Shown here piece after piece: positions 1 through 11,272 of a stretch of 64,000 bases of DNA. Under the pieces are notes generated by a model. The model worked only from the letters and a program-made list of their open reading frames with translations. It did not search any database and was not told the origin of the DNA. The stretch's first letter is position 1, and each line of letters begins with the position of its first letter. This stretch comes from Lophius americanus (Eukaryota; Chordata; Actinopteri; Lophiiformes; Lophiidae), in the NCBI GenBank assembly GCA_037951165.1, contig JBBDHG010000169.1, forward strand, positions 1,841,501 to 1,905,500, written 5' to 3'. The translations under genes and the position numbers were made by a program.

Positions 1-1225
1 ATGTGAGAAATGAATCATTATAGGCAACAATCAAACTACTGCATGCAATGATACTATGTCCTACAGCATAATCATGCTCTGTGAGCAACAATCCTGTGCA
101 TAATATTCAAATGATACACAGTATGTAGTATTACAGGAACATTTACTACTTAAAGAATGTTCATAATGGGTAGTCAAAGGATTATGTGTTTGTTGCAAGT
201 AAAGTTGAAGTTCCAGATGCAGCATATACCGCACCACGGATCACCCCTCCCCGTCCAAGAATCTACGTGGGCCTTCAAGCGTCGCAATGATGTCATCGTC
301 TGAAACCGCAGCAAGCGGCCGACCAATTGATGAGGTTCAATTAGATAGAAATATGTAGCGACTATCAAAAAAACAAACTAACAATTAGCCACTCAGAGAG
401 CGATGATGTAGGGAGATATTTCCTCTTGCCCAATGTCGGATGGGATAGGCTTTGTTCCCACCGTGACCAGGAACAGGATAAGCGGTTACAGAAGAATGAA
501 TGTGTCCAAGTATGAGCATCAAACAGAATCAAGCTTGTTTATGTGCATGCAGATAAAAACACTTTCAGGTCTGCATAATGTTGATGCAAGAGAAAGAACT
601 TACTCACATATCAGTTAATATCTTTACCCAAATACATCCTTAACCCTACAAGATATTCAAGATATTCAGAAAATGTATTTGATTATTTACTCTTTAAAGC
701 TGTAGGTCAAAGCTCACAAAGAAGATAATCAATATTATTATTTGTTCCGTACTACTGAGGCGGAGTTGACGGCCGGGAGGAGAACCCAAATTTTGACAAA
801 TGGTGAAACAAACTTATTATTTGGCACAATGAAACATCGGACCCCTCGCGTTCAGTAAGCAGATCCTTACCTGCCGAGTTGAAACCCCTGGGCGGGTTGA
901 GTGGACCCCACCAGTTTACCTTTAAATGGTTTCACAAGTCATGTCTTCATGTTTCATTCTTTGATGCTAACACTTCAGCCTTCGCTTTGTCCGTTCAGAT
1001 TATCGTAGAAACATGTCAGCAAAACGCGGCATCAGTGAAATACTGAGTCAGTTTGGATGAATAGATTCCACAGAATCCTCTCTTCGAAAGGCTGAGGAAG
1101 TTTTTCAAATATAACTTGATGTAACTTTCAAGAATTGGCCGCCAGTTCCTCTTTTATCGTAAGCCACATTATTCGATGATTTTAAATTACAACGACTTCA
1201 AATACTCTTGTAATGACATTTGAAA
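1..1225. other. Non-coding sequence, nothing recognised
   Basis: AT-rich sequence with only short frames (65 codons or fewer) on both strands. I see no repeat family, splice-bounded exon or RNA gene that I can name. A slightly GC-richer patch lies around 760-900. Confidence 0.5.
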
Positions 1226-1835
1226 CTTGGCCTACGCTGTCGTCCAAGACAATAAGGGTATCTCCCGGAAAAAAAGCCCCCAACCCCCTGTTTTGTACAA
1301 GCAATCCCTCCTGATTGAAATCCTCAAAATGAATTTGAAGACAATATCCGAAAAAAAAAAAAATTTTTTTGGGGGGGGAAAGAAAACTCCCCCTAGTGAG
1401 TAAAATATAATCTATTACAGTCAAATATGATGAATACAAGATTTCATTTCTCTCAGGGATTCATTTGCAACTGTTGAGAAATTATGGCTGGAAAACTTTT
1501 GGAGATTAAGCTCCCCCTCGTGGCAGAAATATGCTTCCAACCTTTCCCAAAATCGAAAGGGCTTAGATAGTTGATTTTCTTCTATTCCTGCTTTAATTTT
1601 AATTGTATTATTATTATTTATTGATATATAGCTTCTTTTTTTTTAATCCTTCTTAAGGTTTTTCCTTTTGTCTTAATGTTCTTCTTCACTTTGTCTCAAT
1701 GTTCTTAACTGCTAAAGCACTTTGGGTCTTCCTGTTGTGCCTTTTTTCGTAAAAAGAAAAAGAAAACTTTTAGAGTTATCACGTTAAAACAAAAGATCCG
1801 CGGCGGCGGAGGCAATGATTATTCACTTCAATAGT
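1226..1835 (-). mobile_element. Helitron-like non-autonomous repeat, copy 1 (interrupted)
   Basis: Minus-strand copy of the recurrent family. Read on the minus strand it ends with a degenerate 3' hairpin and CCAAG|T at 1226, where better copies have CTAG|T. The family landmarks 'CTCCCCCTAGTGAGTAAAATAT' (split here by a homopolymer run at 1351-1384) and 'GGAGATTAAGCTCCCCCT' (1501-1518) are recognisable. A block at about 1778-1830, with 'GTTATCACGTTAA' and 'GATCCGCGGCGGCGG', matches the 5' half of other copies, so the copy seems to be split by about 210 bp of other sequence. The 5' terminal fold-back was not found. No coding capacity. Confidence 0.6.
1567..1775. other. Possible insertion inside Helitron-like copy 1
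   Basis: T-rich segment separating two blocks of the repeat. It contains 'GCTAAAGCACTTTGGGTCTT', resembling the 'AAAGCGCTTTGAGTCTT' box near the 3' ends of some teleost retroposons. Identity is uncertain; it could also be divergent host sequence. Confidence 0.25.
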
Positions 1836-2496
1836 AATATAATCAAACGACGATTGCAAACGCGATCCTTCCCCTCACCTTGTCACACTTTTAGAGAACT
1901 CTCAGGGATTTAAGAGTTAACATCTTCACCTAAGTTATCCTGGTCTCATTATCACGCTTATTAAAGCTTCTCTCCGGAAGGAAGCCTTCTCACATTCACC
2001 GCGTGAGAAACCAAACAATCTGCCATCATCTCATCTAATATTCATGACACCTCTGATAATTGCCTTTTGGATCCTGACGTACACTCTTTGAATCGGATGA
2101 ATAAACTTTTCAAAAGGTAGGGTTTTATTCAGTGATGACGGTAATACCGCCATTTCAACAATCATGTAATTCTTTCTTTTATTTCACAAAGTTGTTTTTT
2201 TGCTGCTGTCGCAATACTGCCATCCATACATAGTTCTGTTTTCCTAGTATATTCAAGTATTCTAGGAAATCTTTCATTCAATTTTGCTTGTCCTTAATAG
2301 AATGATTTCTATGTTTACAACAACGTCAGACGTTTAGCACCAAGAAGTGGAAGAATAAATTTGCTAAAATGAACTTAAGAATGGATTCAGAGAGATAAGT
2401 TTCTGCTGGAGGTGGAAATGAACCAATGACTTTAAATACCGTTTGTAATTATTGCATAGATTTAGGTTTGATTGTAACGTTAAGTTTATCAATGTA
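1836..2496. other. Unique non-coding block
   Basis: No recognisable repeat or gene. The part at about 1860-2110 is compositionally balanced, without simple repeats, and would be a reasonable place to look for conserved non-coding elements; that is only a guess. Confidence 0.35.
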
Positions 2497-2852
2497 TATT
2501 CATCCGTCAGCCATAACATTATGACCACTGACAGGTGAAGTGAATAAGATTAGAGCGGGAAAAAATAGTAAAGCATCCCATTGACCAAATTATGATGGGA
2601 CAACTGGGTCACAGCATCCCCAGAACTGTTGGTCTTGGTGGATCTTCCCCTGCAACAGGGTCATGGCTGCTCAGGGTTTATTAATGCATGTGGGGAGAAG
2701 AAAGCTGACCCTTTACTGAAAAAGTTCATTCTGGTTCTGACAAAAAGGTGTCAGCAAAAACAGTGACATCACAGCCTGTATGTGGAATCTTTTTCCTGAT
2801 GAGGGGCGCTCTACCTTGACGTTGTCGCAGACAAAGTGCCCCCCATCATTTA
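2497..2852 (+). mobile_element. Tc1-like DNA transposon, internally deleted remnant
   Basis: Starts with the family's terminal inverted repeat (CAGCCATAACATTATGACCA at 2508-2527) followed by the usual CTGACAGGTGAAGTGAATAA. Transposase-derived blocks follow in order: the region around 'CTGGGTCACAGCATCC', then 'GGGTCATGGCTGCTCAGGG', then the 'GTTGTCGCAGACAAAGTGCC' block. Large parts of the roughly 340-codon transposase are missing and no frame is open. The 3' terminal repeat is absent; the sequence runs into Helitron-like copy 2 at about 2855. Confidence 0.8.
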
Positions 2853-2854
2853 TT

Positions 2855-3276
2855 TATGAATGAAAGGTTTGGGGATATTATGGAATCATCATCGCCGCCT
2901 TCGCTGCAGATTCTTCCCGTTACTAAAAATAACTCTAAAATGATTTCATGGATCATTTTCAAATTTTACACCCATATGGACCACAGTGCGAGGAAAAACT
3001 GGATTGATTTTGGGAAAGGTCGATTATATATTTTTGACACTAGGGGGATCTCTAAGAGATTTTGGGCCATAATTCCTCAATCTTTGGTCTGATTTGGATT
3101 TAGGGATTTGAAATAAAATAATATTTTTTGTATTGAATCAACTTAAGGAGATCTGTCTTGTTCATGTCATGTAAAACTCTAATGGGTCTAGTTTTACACA
3201 CTAGGTGGAGCTCTTTCCTAAAAAAAACACAGGTTTTTTTGGACACTTCTGTCAGGGTCGTTTTTGACAGTGTGGG
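2855..3276 (+). mobile_element. Helitron-like non-autonomous repeat, copy 2
   Basis: Plus-strand copy. The diverged 5' end is followed by the family landmark 'GGGGATATTATGGAATCATC' (2871-2890), then 'AGTGCGAGGAAAAACTGGAT', 'GGGAAAGGTCG', 'TTTTTGACACTAGGGGGA' and 'GGGCCATAATTCCTCAA'. A degenerate version of the 3' hairpin may be present at 3249-3270 (CTGTCAGGG...TTGACAG). A frame of 78 codons at 2856-3092 lies entirely inside the repeat and is not a gene. Confidence 0.65.
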
Positions 3277-4154
3277 TTATTTAAGAGCTGTTGCAGCCCC
3301 AAATCTAAAGCCTTGACTGATTTTTTTTATTTTTCTCGAATGATTTGATCGGAGAGACCCGAGGGTGTCCTGCCTGAGACGTACGGCGTAGAATAACTCC
3401 TCAGATATTACTTCATAAGAATATATCTCTCTGACAGCGGAGAGACATGGAGTCCTGACGAGAGTAATGCATCCTAAGGTCACCAGTGATCTAACTCTGA
3501 TCTACACTGGTGCTTCCAACCTCTGGCAGATGGGATATTTGCTTCTTTTTGTCCATAAATATCCCAATTCATGTTCATCCAACAGTCTCGTAAGTCATCT
3601 GAAGATGAATGTCCTGCCCAGCCCCTAAGACGACGATGATGACTGATGTCACACAGCAGGAAGGACCTGCGGAGCAGCCATCCCTCAATGTCATAAAGTT
3701 GGGCCCACCCAGACAGCCATGTTCTGAATTGTACTCCTGTGCTCAGCTTCGACTTGTAGCCCCTTCGTCATTCAGTATTTATAGATTTGAAGAAATACTG
3801 TGCCTGTTGCTCGTTTTATTTTCTTGGCCTCAAAGTGCTTGTCATTTTGCAGTAAAGTAACTCTCCTAGCCCTCCCCATGTTTTTTTTTTTTTTTTTTTT
3901 AGGCTCTGTGGGGTCTGCGCTATTTATATCAGGGAACTGGTGCCTTGAATCTCCTATTATTTAACAAAGTGTATAAATTCAGTAGTAGGAACAAACAAGA
4001 ATGAAACCCGTCATTTTTTCCAGCGCAGTCTCGGCGATACGATGACGCATGAAGTGATTTAGCAAATAGTGCTGAGACAAAAGAAAAACAAACAAATACA
4101 CCTTCCAAAATGGAACACCATACACACGTGTACATAGGAAGAGGAATAGAAATA
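3277..4154. other. Non-coding sequence with a poly-T run
   Basis: No gene or repeat family recognised. A homopolymer T run of about 20 lies at 3882-3900. The 83-codon frame at 3609-3860 has no recognisable domain. Confidence 0.4.
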
Positions 4155-4813
4155 TACATCAATCATCCATAACATTATAACCCCTGAGAGGTGAATGAAT
4201 AGCATTGACTATCTGCCTGCTAGTAGATGGGATATATCAGCTGGCTAGCGAGGATTTTATCCTGGAGTGGATGATGCTGGAAAAAATGTACAAGCGAAAG
4301 GACCTCAGCAACTTTGAAAAAGTTTTGCAGACTAGACCACTGGGTCAGAACATCTCCAGAATTGCAGAATTTGTTGGCTGTTCCCCGAGGAAGGACAACC
4401 GGTGATACAGTGACGAGGTCATTGGGACCCAAGGCTAATTGGAGTGTGAAGGCTATCCCACCTATTGTGCTGAGCCCACAGAGGAGCTATTGCAGCACAA
4501 AATTGCTAAAAAGTTGGTTTCGAAGGGAATGTGTCAGAATATACAGTTGTGCAGCCGCAGACCGGTTCCGAGTTTTGTCCACTGCCAAAAGTACCGACAA
4601 TAAAGCAATGGATGAAGGAGGCCTGGTCTGATGTGCCATGTTTTCTTTTGCACATGTTGACGGCTGGGTTAGTGTGCTTGTATCATGGGAAGAGGGCGAG
4701 CTGGGGAAAACAGTACGATGCTTTGGTAAATGTTCTGTTGGGAAACTTTGGATCAATGGAAATGGTTCAGGAACGGTTGGAGGAACACAGCAGTAATTTC
4801 AAGGTCACGATAT
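4155..4813 (+). mobile_element. Tc1-like DNA transposon remnant, joined to an L2 LINE
   Basis: Begins with a terminal inverted repeat (TACATCAATCATCCATAACA at 4155-4174) and continues through decayed transposase sequence: the 'AAGCGAAAGGACCTCAGC' block, 'CACTGGGTCAGAACATCTCC', 'GAGGAAGGACAACCGGTGA', 'GCCGCAGACCGG' and 'GCAATGGATGAAGGAGGCC'. The frame at 4531 reads MKEAWSDVPCFLLH, the decayed equivalent of the family's VAWSDESRFLLH segment, which carries the first catalytic aspartate. The element stops near 4813, where L2 sequence begins in the same reading frame. The remainder of the transposon is not seen after the L2 tail. Confidence 0.8.
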
Positions 4814-5445
4814 GGACCCTGGGAGTTATCTTTGATCAGGATATGACCTTTGACTCCCACATAAAACAGGTTTCTAGGACTGCCTTTTTTCATTTGCGTA
4901 ATATTTCTAAAATACGGAACATTCTGTCACAAAAAGATGCAGAAAAGTTAGTTCATGCATTTGTTACTTCCAGGCTGGATTACTGTAATGCCCTACTAGC
5001 AGGTGGTCCCAATAAGTCTCTGAAGCCCCTCCAGCTGATACAGAACACTGCTGCACGTGTGCTGACCAGAACCAGAACCAGGTTGAGAGAACATATCTCT
5101 CCTGTATTAGCTTCCCTTCATTGGCTCCCGGTAAAATCCAATATTGAATTCAAAATCCTTCTGCTCACTTACAAAGCCCTTAACGGTCAGGCACCAACGT
5201 ATCTGAAGGAGCTCATAGTTCCATATTGTCCAATCAGAACTCTGCGCTCCCAGTATGCAGGGTTACTGGTAGTCCCTAGAGTCTCCAGGGGGGGAATGGG
5301 AGCCAGAGCTTTCAGCTATCAGGCTCCTCTCCTGTGGAACCATCTTCCAATCTGGGTTCGGGGGCAGAGACCCTCTCTACATTTAAAATTAGGCTTAAAA
5401 CTTTCCTTTATTATAAAGTTTATAATTAAGGCTGGCATAAGCTAG
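4531..5445 (+). pseudogene. Chimeric open frame: Tc1 transposase remnant plus L2 reverse-transcriptase C-terminus
   Basis: 304-codon open frame, the longest in the window, but a composite. Residues 1 to about 93 derive from a Tc1 transposase. Residues from about 95 onward (LGVIFDQDMTFDSHIKQV, then SRLDYCNALLAG, LQLIQNTAARVLT, ASLHWLPVK, FKILLLTYKALNGQAPTYL, LLWNHLPIWVRG) match the region after the reverse-transcriptase palm in L2/Maui-type LINEs. The catalytic motifs of reverse transcriptase and the endonuclease are not included, so it could not support retrotransposition. It is open by chance across a transposon junction and is best not annotated as a host gene. Confidence 0.85.
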
Positions 5446-5541
5446 CTCTTAGCTATGCAAAGAGCTAGCTTGATGCTCCCATGATGCACTGAGCTTTTAT
5501 CTCTTCTCTCTCACTGTCCCTCTTTATACATCCCACTCACT

Positions 5542-5649
5542 TTAATGCATGTTACTGGATTAATGCATGTTAAATGGTTTAATGCATGTCAAATGGTTTA
5601 ATGCATGTTAAATGGTTTAATGCATGTTAAATGGTTTAATGCATGTTAC
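5542..5649 (+). repeat. 19-bp minisatellite in LINE 3' UTR
   Basis: About five tandem copies of a unit close to AATGCATGTTAAATGGTTT, with the first and last copies diverged (GTTACTGGA, GTTACTAAC). Confidence 0.9.
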
Positions 5650-5765
5650 TAACTTCACTCTTTCCTTGGAGTCTTTGTGTCTTCTCACACTGTAAGGTCA
5701 CATGGTTGGTGACTGGTTCTGCTGGTGTGGACCTGCTCGATGTCCAATGATCACAAGATGCTCAT

Positions 5766-5805
5766 GATGATGATTATTATTGTTATTATTATTATTATTA
5801 TTATT
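5766..5805 (+). repeat. (ATT)n microsatellite
   Basis: Interrupted GAT/ATT trinucleotide array. Confidence 0.9.
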
Positions 5806-6261
5806 GTATAGTATTTCCCCATAAGCTATCACTATATGTTACATTAATATTAATGTTATTATCGACCTGGGATCCCTGCTGCTGCCGCGGCCCGACCATG
5901 GAGCGGTTGGAGAAAGTGGATTATAGCCGATATCTTTGCTGCTTTTTCCTCGTCTGTATCTCTCCTCTCCCGTCTTTCTCTCTCTTTTCCTCTCTCTCTT
6001 TCTCTCCCTCTGTCTCTTTTCTTTCAAACCCGACCGGTCATGGCAGGAGGCCGTCCACCCTGAGTCTTGGATCTGCCCGAGGTTTGTGCCCGTAAAAAAG
6101 GACATTTTTTTCTTGCCAAGTGCTGCTCAAGGAGGAACTTGTTGGGTTCTGCCGATAATTATATAAAGAGTTTGGTCTAGACCCGCTCTTTCTGGAAGCA
6201 CCTTGAAGCAACTGTTGTTGTAAATTGGCGCTGTATAAATAAAGATTAATTGATTGATATA

Positions 6262-6544
6262 TTGATCATTTATAAACTGTCTATGGACTATCAGGGATGT
6301 TTGTTACCTGCTCATCCACACAAAAAGGTCACATCACTTCTCAAAGGGCCTATATTTTTTAACGCTGTGATCTACCGTGATTGTCAGACTCAGAGGATTG
6401 TTTTACAGTGTAGGTTCCTAGATCCAACACACACACACACACTCAGATAGAACTCACATGGCTGACTATGAAAAAGAAACGGTGATTCCTCACCGTAAAC
6501 TAGACCTACGCTGATTGACATCATTTCCCATTTAATTTGAGGAG
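6262..6544. other. Non-coding spacer with short (CA)n
   Basis: No recognised feature except an (AC) dinucleotide run at 6427-6442. Confidence 0.5.
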
Positions 6545-7062
6545 TTCGAACACAGTTTTCTTTGTAAAAAACAAAACCAAAACGGCTCCACTTAGGGATT
6601 AAAATATAATATCATAAAACCCCTCGGGTCGATACATATGCAACAAAATGGTTTGGAAAAGAAGTTGTGTCTTAAAAAACAGCTAGATCTCCTCAGGTGG
6701 ATTCAAATACATCAAATTAGCATTAAATCGGACAATGCACCAGAAATTATCCAACAAAAACCTTTGGAGATAAACCCCCCCTTTAGTGTCAGAAAAAGAA
6801 AACTGAGCTTTCCCAAAGTCAATCCACTTCTCCTTCAGTTAAATCTATAGGGGTGACATATGGGGGTCTATGTGGTGTGAAATGATCAACAAAATAGTTT
6901 TTGAATTCTGAATTTGGACTAAATCGGAATAAGGATTAGGAAGTTACGTCCTAAAAACTGTGTTTCTCTTAAAATGCCCAACTTGGTGAGAAAAACACGA
7001 ACAATTTATTTATTTATTTCAAGTTGTTGAGTTTTCATGCTAACATGGCGGATCTGCGGCGG
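6545..7062 (-). mobile_element. Helitron-like non-autonomous repeat, copy 3
   Basis: Minus-strand copy lacking both exact termini. Family landmarks: 'CCCCTCGGGTCGATACATATG', 'CTTTGGAGATAAACCCCCCCT', 'CTTTCCCAAAGTCAATCCA', 'GATCAACAAAATAGTTTTTG', and the 5'-side block 'CATGCTAACATGGCGGATCTGCGGCGG' at about 7037-7062 (each named here by part). Just upstream (6533-6550) the motif TTTGAGGAGTTCGAAC appears in the opposite orientation to that expected, hinting at a local rearrangement. Confidence 0.65.
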
Positions 7063-9305
7063 ACAAACTCAGAATTATCCGTTTTTATATGTGCCGGAAA
7101 GTAATACAAGTTTTCAGGATGGATCACCGGGAGGGATTGGATGGACGGCCCCTGCAGGAAGTATAATAACCGCATAGGACAGCTGATAGGAGCAACAAAG
7201 CAGGTTTTACAGTGGGGAACTATACGTACATCAGTTAAAGAGATAATAATCAGTATTAGACTTTGACTTTTTACATTACTGGTTATACATCCACACAATG
7301 ACACAAGGCGAGAAAACACCATATTCTAAACCTACATATAATTTCAGTTTATTTCAGTTTAGAGCTTCAAAGCATCCATATAATACTGCATCCGTAGTAA
7401 AAGGGAAGAGATGTTTTCATCTTCCTAATACTATTAGTCAAAGCTCACACTGATCGGGGGCCGGCGCATATCATTTGTGAAGAATACATCTTTTTTTTTT
7501 GGTAATCTAATTTTACAATGGACCACCTGTAATTAGTTCTTCATGTTTCAGATGAGTACGTACAGAGAACCGGGCTGTCAGCGCCAGTTGTCAAATTAGC
7601 CCGCTATGACGCTAATTGGATGCAATTATTCTAATTTTTTTTTCCTTCACGTTTTTGTTGAAGTATCTCCAGATTTAAGCTGATTTCATGTAAGTAGATA
7701 CGGCATCTATATCAATGGTCAATTTAATCTGAGGCAGTGGAGTCACGTACAAAGGCGCTTTTCTTAAGAATAACATTCTTTCCCATTAGAAATTAATCAG
7801 GGTTTTTCTTTTTACTTGCATCTTGATGTTCAAACAGAATTTTTTGCTGTTGGTCGGCAATTACAGCGACGCCTATTAATTAGGAAAAAACCGTGTAGTT
7901 CATGAGAATGTCATTGGAATAAAATGCAGGGGTAACACCTCTGGACTAAACTGCGCCTTGAGAGCGAAGATGCTGAGCGAACGACAGTAATGTGTCTGCT
8001 CGGTGTAATTCCCCCCTCTGCAAATGCACCAGAGCTTGCTCAGATAAGCGGCTGTCATTTGAAATGCCGCTATCTTCTGAGAGTTTGTCGGGGTAAGCGA
8101 AAATAGGGAATGATGCTGCCGTTCTCTGAGAGGGGCAGTTTTCCGTCTCTTATCAAAGACGACTAACGGACAAGTTGCTCGTGTTAAAAAAAAAAGAAAA
8201 AAGGCCAGGGGTCAGATTAAATAAGAGCCCGGCGCTGCAACGGACCGCTCAGGCATGATGTCATTTGATTAACCAAATTGCGGGAATCAAGACCAGATTC
8301 CTGATGCAGATGTAGAAGGGAGGATTTTGGGGGAGTAGCATTAAAAAAAAAATCAAAAAAAAAAATCCATGCATGATAAAACTCACTCTAAACTCTGACG
8401 GCTTTCTTAAAACACTTTTTTTTAAAGCCTGTTATCAATGAACACACTTGTAATAGACTTTGACCATAGAGAGAGAGAGAGCGAGAGAGAGAAGAAGAGG
8501 CAGTAGATATTCTGCTCTTGGTGACGCGGACTGCATAAACAGTTGCAGCGCAGATGGAATGAGACCGAGTGTGATGCCTGCAGAGATTCACCCCTGACCT
8601 CAGTCTTCAGGGACACCCGTGAGGTCAAGCGGGGTCATACGCCGGCTTGCACAGTAATCACCCACACCGCATAATAATGACCCTATCTGAAGATCCGCGT
8701 GTGAATATGCACTGTAAAACCATTCACAGGATCAGCTTTGTCTGCAAAGTCATTTTTTCAGTATTCTTACTATATTATAGAATTACTGTTTATTAATAGA
8801 AATGAATAATGAATGAGTATACACAATTTTTAACACAATAAACATCCAAAAATCCCCAAACTGCAGGGTATATAATTCACTTATTGATATTACTTTTTGT
8901 ATTTTCCAAATTTTCCTATAAGATGGGTCGTCTTTTTTTCCCCAAATTATGCTATATAATTTGATAAATAATAAATAAGTAAATAAATAAATAAATAAAA
9001 TATAAATATAAATAAATATAGTGATGCAATGGAAAACCATAATACACTGGGAAAATGTTTAACCGTCCGTAAAAAAATAAGACTGCAATCGAAAAAAAAC
9101 AAAAAAACGAATTGGTAGAATATGAAATTAAATGGGGAGAAGTTGTGGAAGCTTAGAACACATAAAAAATAAGAAATAAATCAAAGATTTTACATCCTTA
9201 AATGCTTCTTCTGTCACAATATTGAATTGTTTGAAATTAACGGACCCATCTTTGATTGAAATAAATGAAATAATGAGAAATGGAATGTATTTATATAACA
9301 TGTTT
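7063..9305. other. Largely unique non-coding block
   Basis: No gene recognised. It contains a poly-A/G tract (8186-8200), a (GA)n run at 8468-8492, a mildly GC-rich stretch at about 8500-8680, and an (AAAT)n array near 8973-9003. The interval 7560-8110 has no simple repeats and includes TAATTA-type motifs; it is a candidate for conservation testing. Confidence 0.4.
8468..8492 (+). repeat. (GA)n microsatellite
   Basis: Interrupted GA dinucleotide run with one GC step. Confidence 0.9.
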
Positions 9306-9480
9306 CTAGTCTGCTCGGCCACTTAAAGCGCTTCACAGCAGCAGCCATCCTTCACCCATTCACAAAAGATTCCTACAGTATGATAGAAAGAAGGCCATGG
9401 AAGGCGGGACCTTCTCCTGAGGAGCGTTAACCTCTCACTCTGTCAATCAAACACCCTGACCCTGGCCACCTGAGCGTACC
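9306..9480 (+). repeat. Fragment of a teleost interspersed repeat
   Basis: 'TCTAGTCTGCTCGGCCACTT' followed by AAAGCGCTTCACAGC and TTCACCCATTCACA. The same string of motifs recurs, more diverged, at 58325-58420. I recognise this as a common fish interspersed repeat but cannot name it safely. Confidence 0.5.
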
Positions 9481-11189
9481 ACATAGCTCATGTTGCCCCT
9501 TATGAAAGAAGGACACAAATATCCGTCCTTTTCACTTCTTACATTCTCAAAACACGCTCTTTACTTTCCTAGAGTATTTTTATTTTACATTGTTGCATCA
9601 TCAAGACTGATTCCACCCTAAATGAACAATAACACACAAAAAAAAAAGATTAAGCCCCGGCGTATCCATCGCTTCATTTAATGCTCGATAAGCGGAGTTG
9701 GGAAATGGGACAATGTAGGGAATTTGACTCCAAAGAATGGGAAGGTTCTTATAGAGTCAGCATTCACCACTTCACACACACACACTCACACGTACACACA
9801 CACACACTCTTATTGGTGCTAGATGCTTCCTGCAGCCGTCACCCGCTCATCAGGACCAACAACCTGTGACACACCGCTGGAACAGCCACTAGGAGCAAAC
9901 GTGAACTCTAGTATCTTGCTGAAGAACATTCTGGCATGTAGACTGCCTGGCCTGGGCGTCACACCACCACCCTCCGATAAGATGACGACCACCCTCTTCC
10001 TCCTGACCCACAGAAGTTAGTGAGCGTGAAAAATGTGTGGTATCCGTGTCTTTATATCCACTTTTCCTTTAAACGCTCACATTCTACATCATGATAATTC
10101 CCCCTGAATGCATCATTATTTTTATTTTTTTTGTCTGTGAAAGTCTGAAATAAGCTCCTAATTAATACTATAATAATCAAATTGACTTTACTCGATGTTC
10201 TGCTTTTTTTTTGCACAAAAACTGTTTCCTTCACAGGTCTACATTTAAACACCTGGTCCATTTCAGAGCCTATATAATACTTTACTTAGAGAGTATTTTC
10301 TTGCGCAGGCAACTGTATTTCTACTCTATTACATCAAATGTGTGAACTATTGGCACCTCTGCCGATGGAACATGTTAACTTCAGCTGTTCACACCACAGA
10401 CTATCCAAATAGTGCGTGACCTATGAACCCGCTGAGCCACAGCGACCCCTATTAAGTTCCTGACAAGGATGATAGTCTGCAATTTTCTAACATCTTGAGA
10501 AGAAGAGGGAGAAGCAGGAAGTTTGAGTCCGAGGAGAGAAAAACGTTTTCTTTCCCCAAATAACAGCAGTAAGAGAAATTAAAGATTTAAAACAAGCGAG
10601 ACAAACAAACACCATCGTATCGGTTCACATCAACGTCATCGAATCTTAGAAATGTTAAGTTGTTGAATTTCACTAAAGTCCTGTTCAATGTTATCATGTT
10701 CATTTTGCTAACATCAAATGTTTTCAGTAAAAAAGAAATCTCAGATATAAGTTATAAGCAAGTTCAAATTTTAAAATAGGAAATTATAGAAACCATCTGT
10801 GAAATGTATCTTTAGGGGCTTCAAAAGAATCTTAGATATTGAGCTTTTGTCACAAGTACTGGTTCTGAAAAAATAAAAAAACCGACCAACAGACATTTGC
10901 ACTGGTGAACACTGCAAAATATCGGATATCGGAATATCTCTTTCTTGACACCATTATGGCTTAATGGAAACAGGGAGAAGATTCAAACTTCACAGAAAAA
11001 ACCCAGCAGAGGTTGGATTCCCTTCTGATCACAAACTAGAGGGGCGCACTCTCCGACCAACTTCATTGACCCACACGTTGACATTATGATTGACATGGCG
11101 TGCAGTATGAGCGATAAGAAATGGATCAACGATGTCACCATCCAGTTTGTTTTTTTTGATTGATGCTTGCGCCATGTCGCCCTCGGGAG
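9481..11189. other. Non-coding sequence with (CA)n
   Basis: Contains an interrupted (CA)n array at 9772-9808. The 3' boundary of a decayed retroposon may lie near 10425-10450 (CCGCTGAGCCACAGCGACCC). No gene recognised. Confidence 0.4.
9772..9808 (+). repeat. (CA)n microsatellite
   Basis: CACA dinucleotide array interrupted by CTCA and CGTA. Confidence 0.9.
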
Positions 11190-11272
11190 AAAAATGTCGG
11201 CCATAGCTATAACCACCATTATCTCGCAGATGCGGCGATGACAATTCCATAATATCCCAGACTATTCAGAGA
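11190..11272 (-). mobile_element. Helitron-like repeat, copy 4 (5' end only)
   Basis: Read on the minus strand it begins A|TCTCTGAATAGTCTGGGAT, then ATTATGGAATTGTCATCGCCGC. This is the 5' terminus of the family preserved next to an A, without the body or 3' hairpin. Confidence 0.7.

Larger units (their letters stand above)
4814..6260 (+). mobile_element. 5'-truncated L2/Maui-type LINE with 3' UTR
   Basis: Contains the C-terminal coding part (to the stop at 5443-5445) followed by about 800 bp of 3' UTR. The UTR holds a 19-bp minisatellite (5542-5649), an ATT microsatellite (5766-5805), a pyrimidine-rich block (5940-6030), and the terminal box 'TTGGCGCTGTATAAATAAAG' with a short TGATTGA tail near 6255. 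This tail is shared with the minus-strand copy at 49241-49470. Retention of the 3' end with loss of the 5' end is the normal result of target-primed reverse transcription. The L2 clade assignment is from motif recognition only. Confidence 0.8.

Noticed and set aside
5839..6105. Arg/Glu/Lys-rich minus-strand frame (RERKRERKRE)
   Set aside because: Antisense translation of the pyrimidine tract in the LINE 3' UTR.
10425..10450. tRNA-like or SINE promoter signal
   Set aside because: No A and B boxes at proper spacing and no cloverleaf could be drawn.
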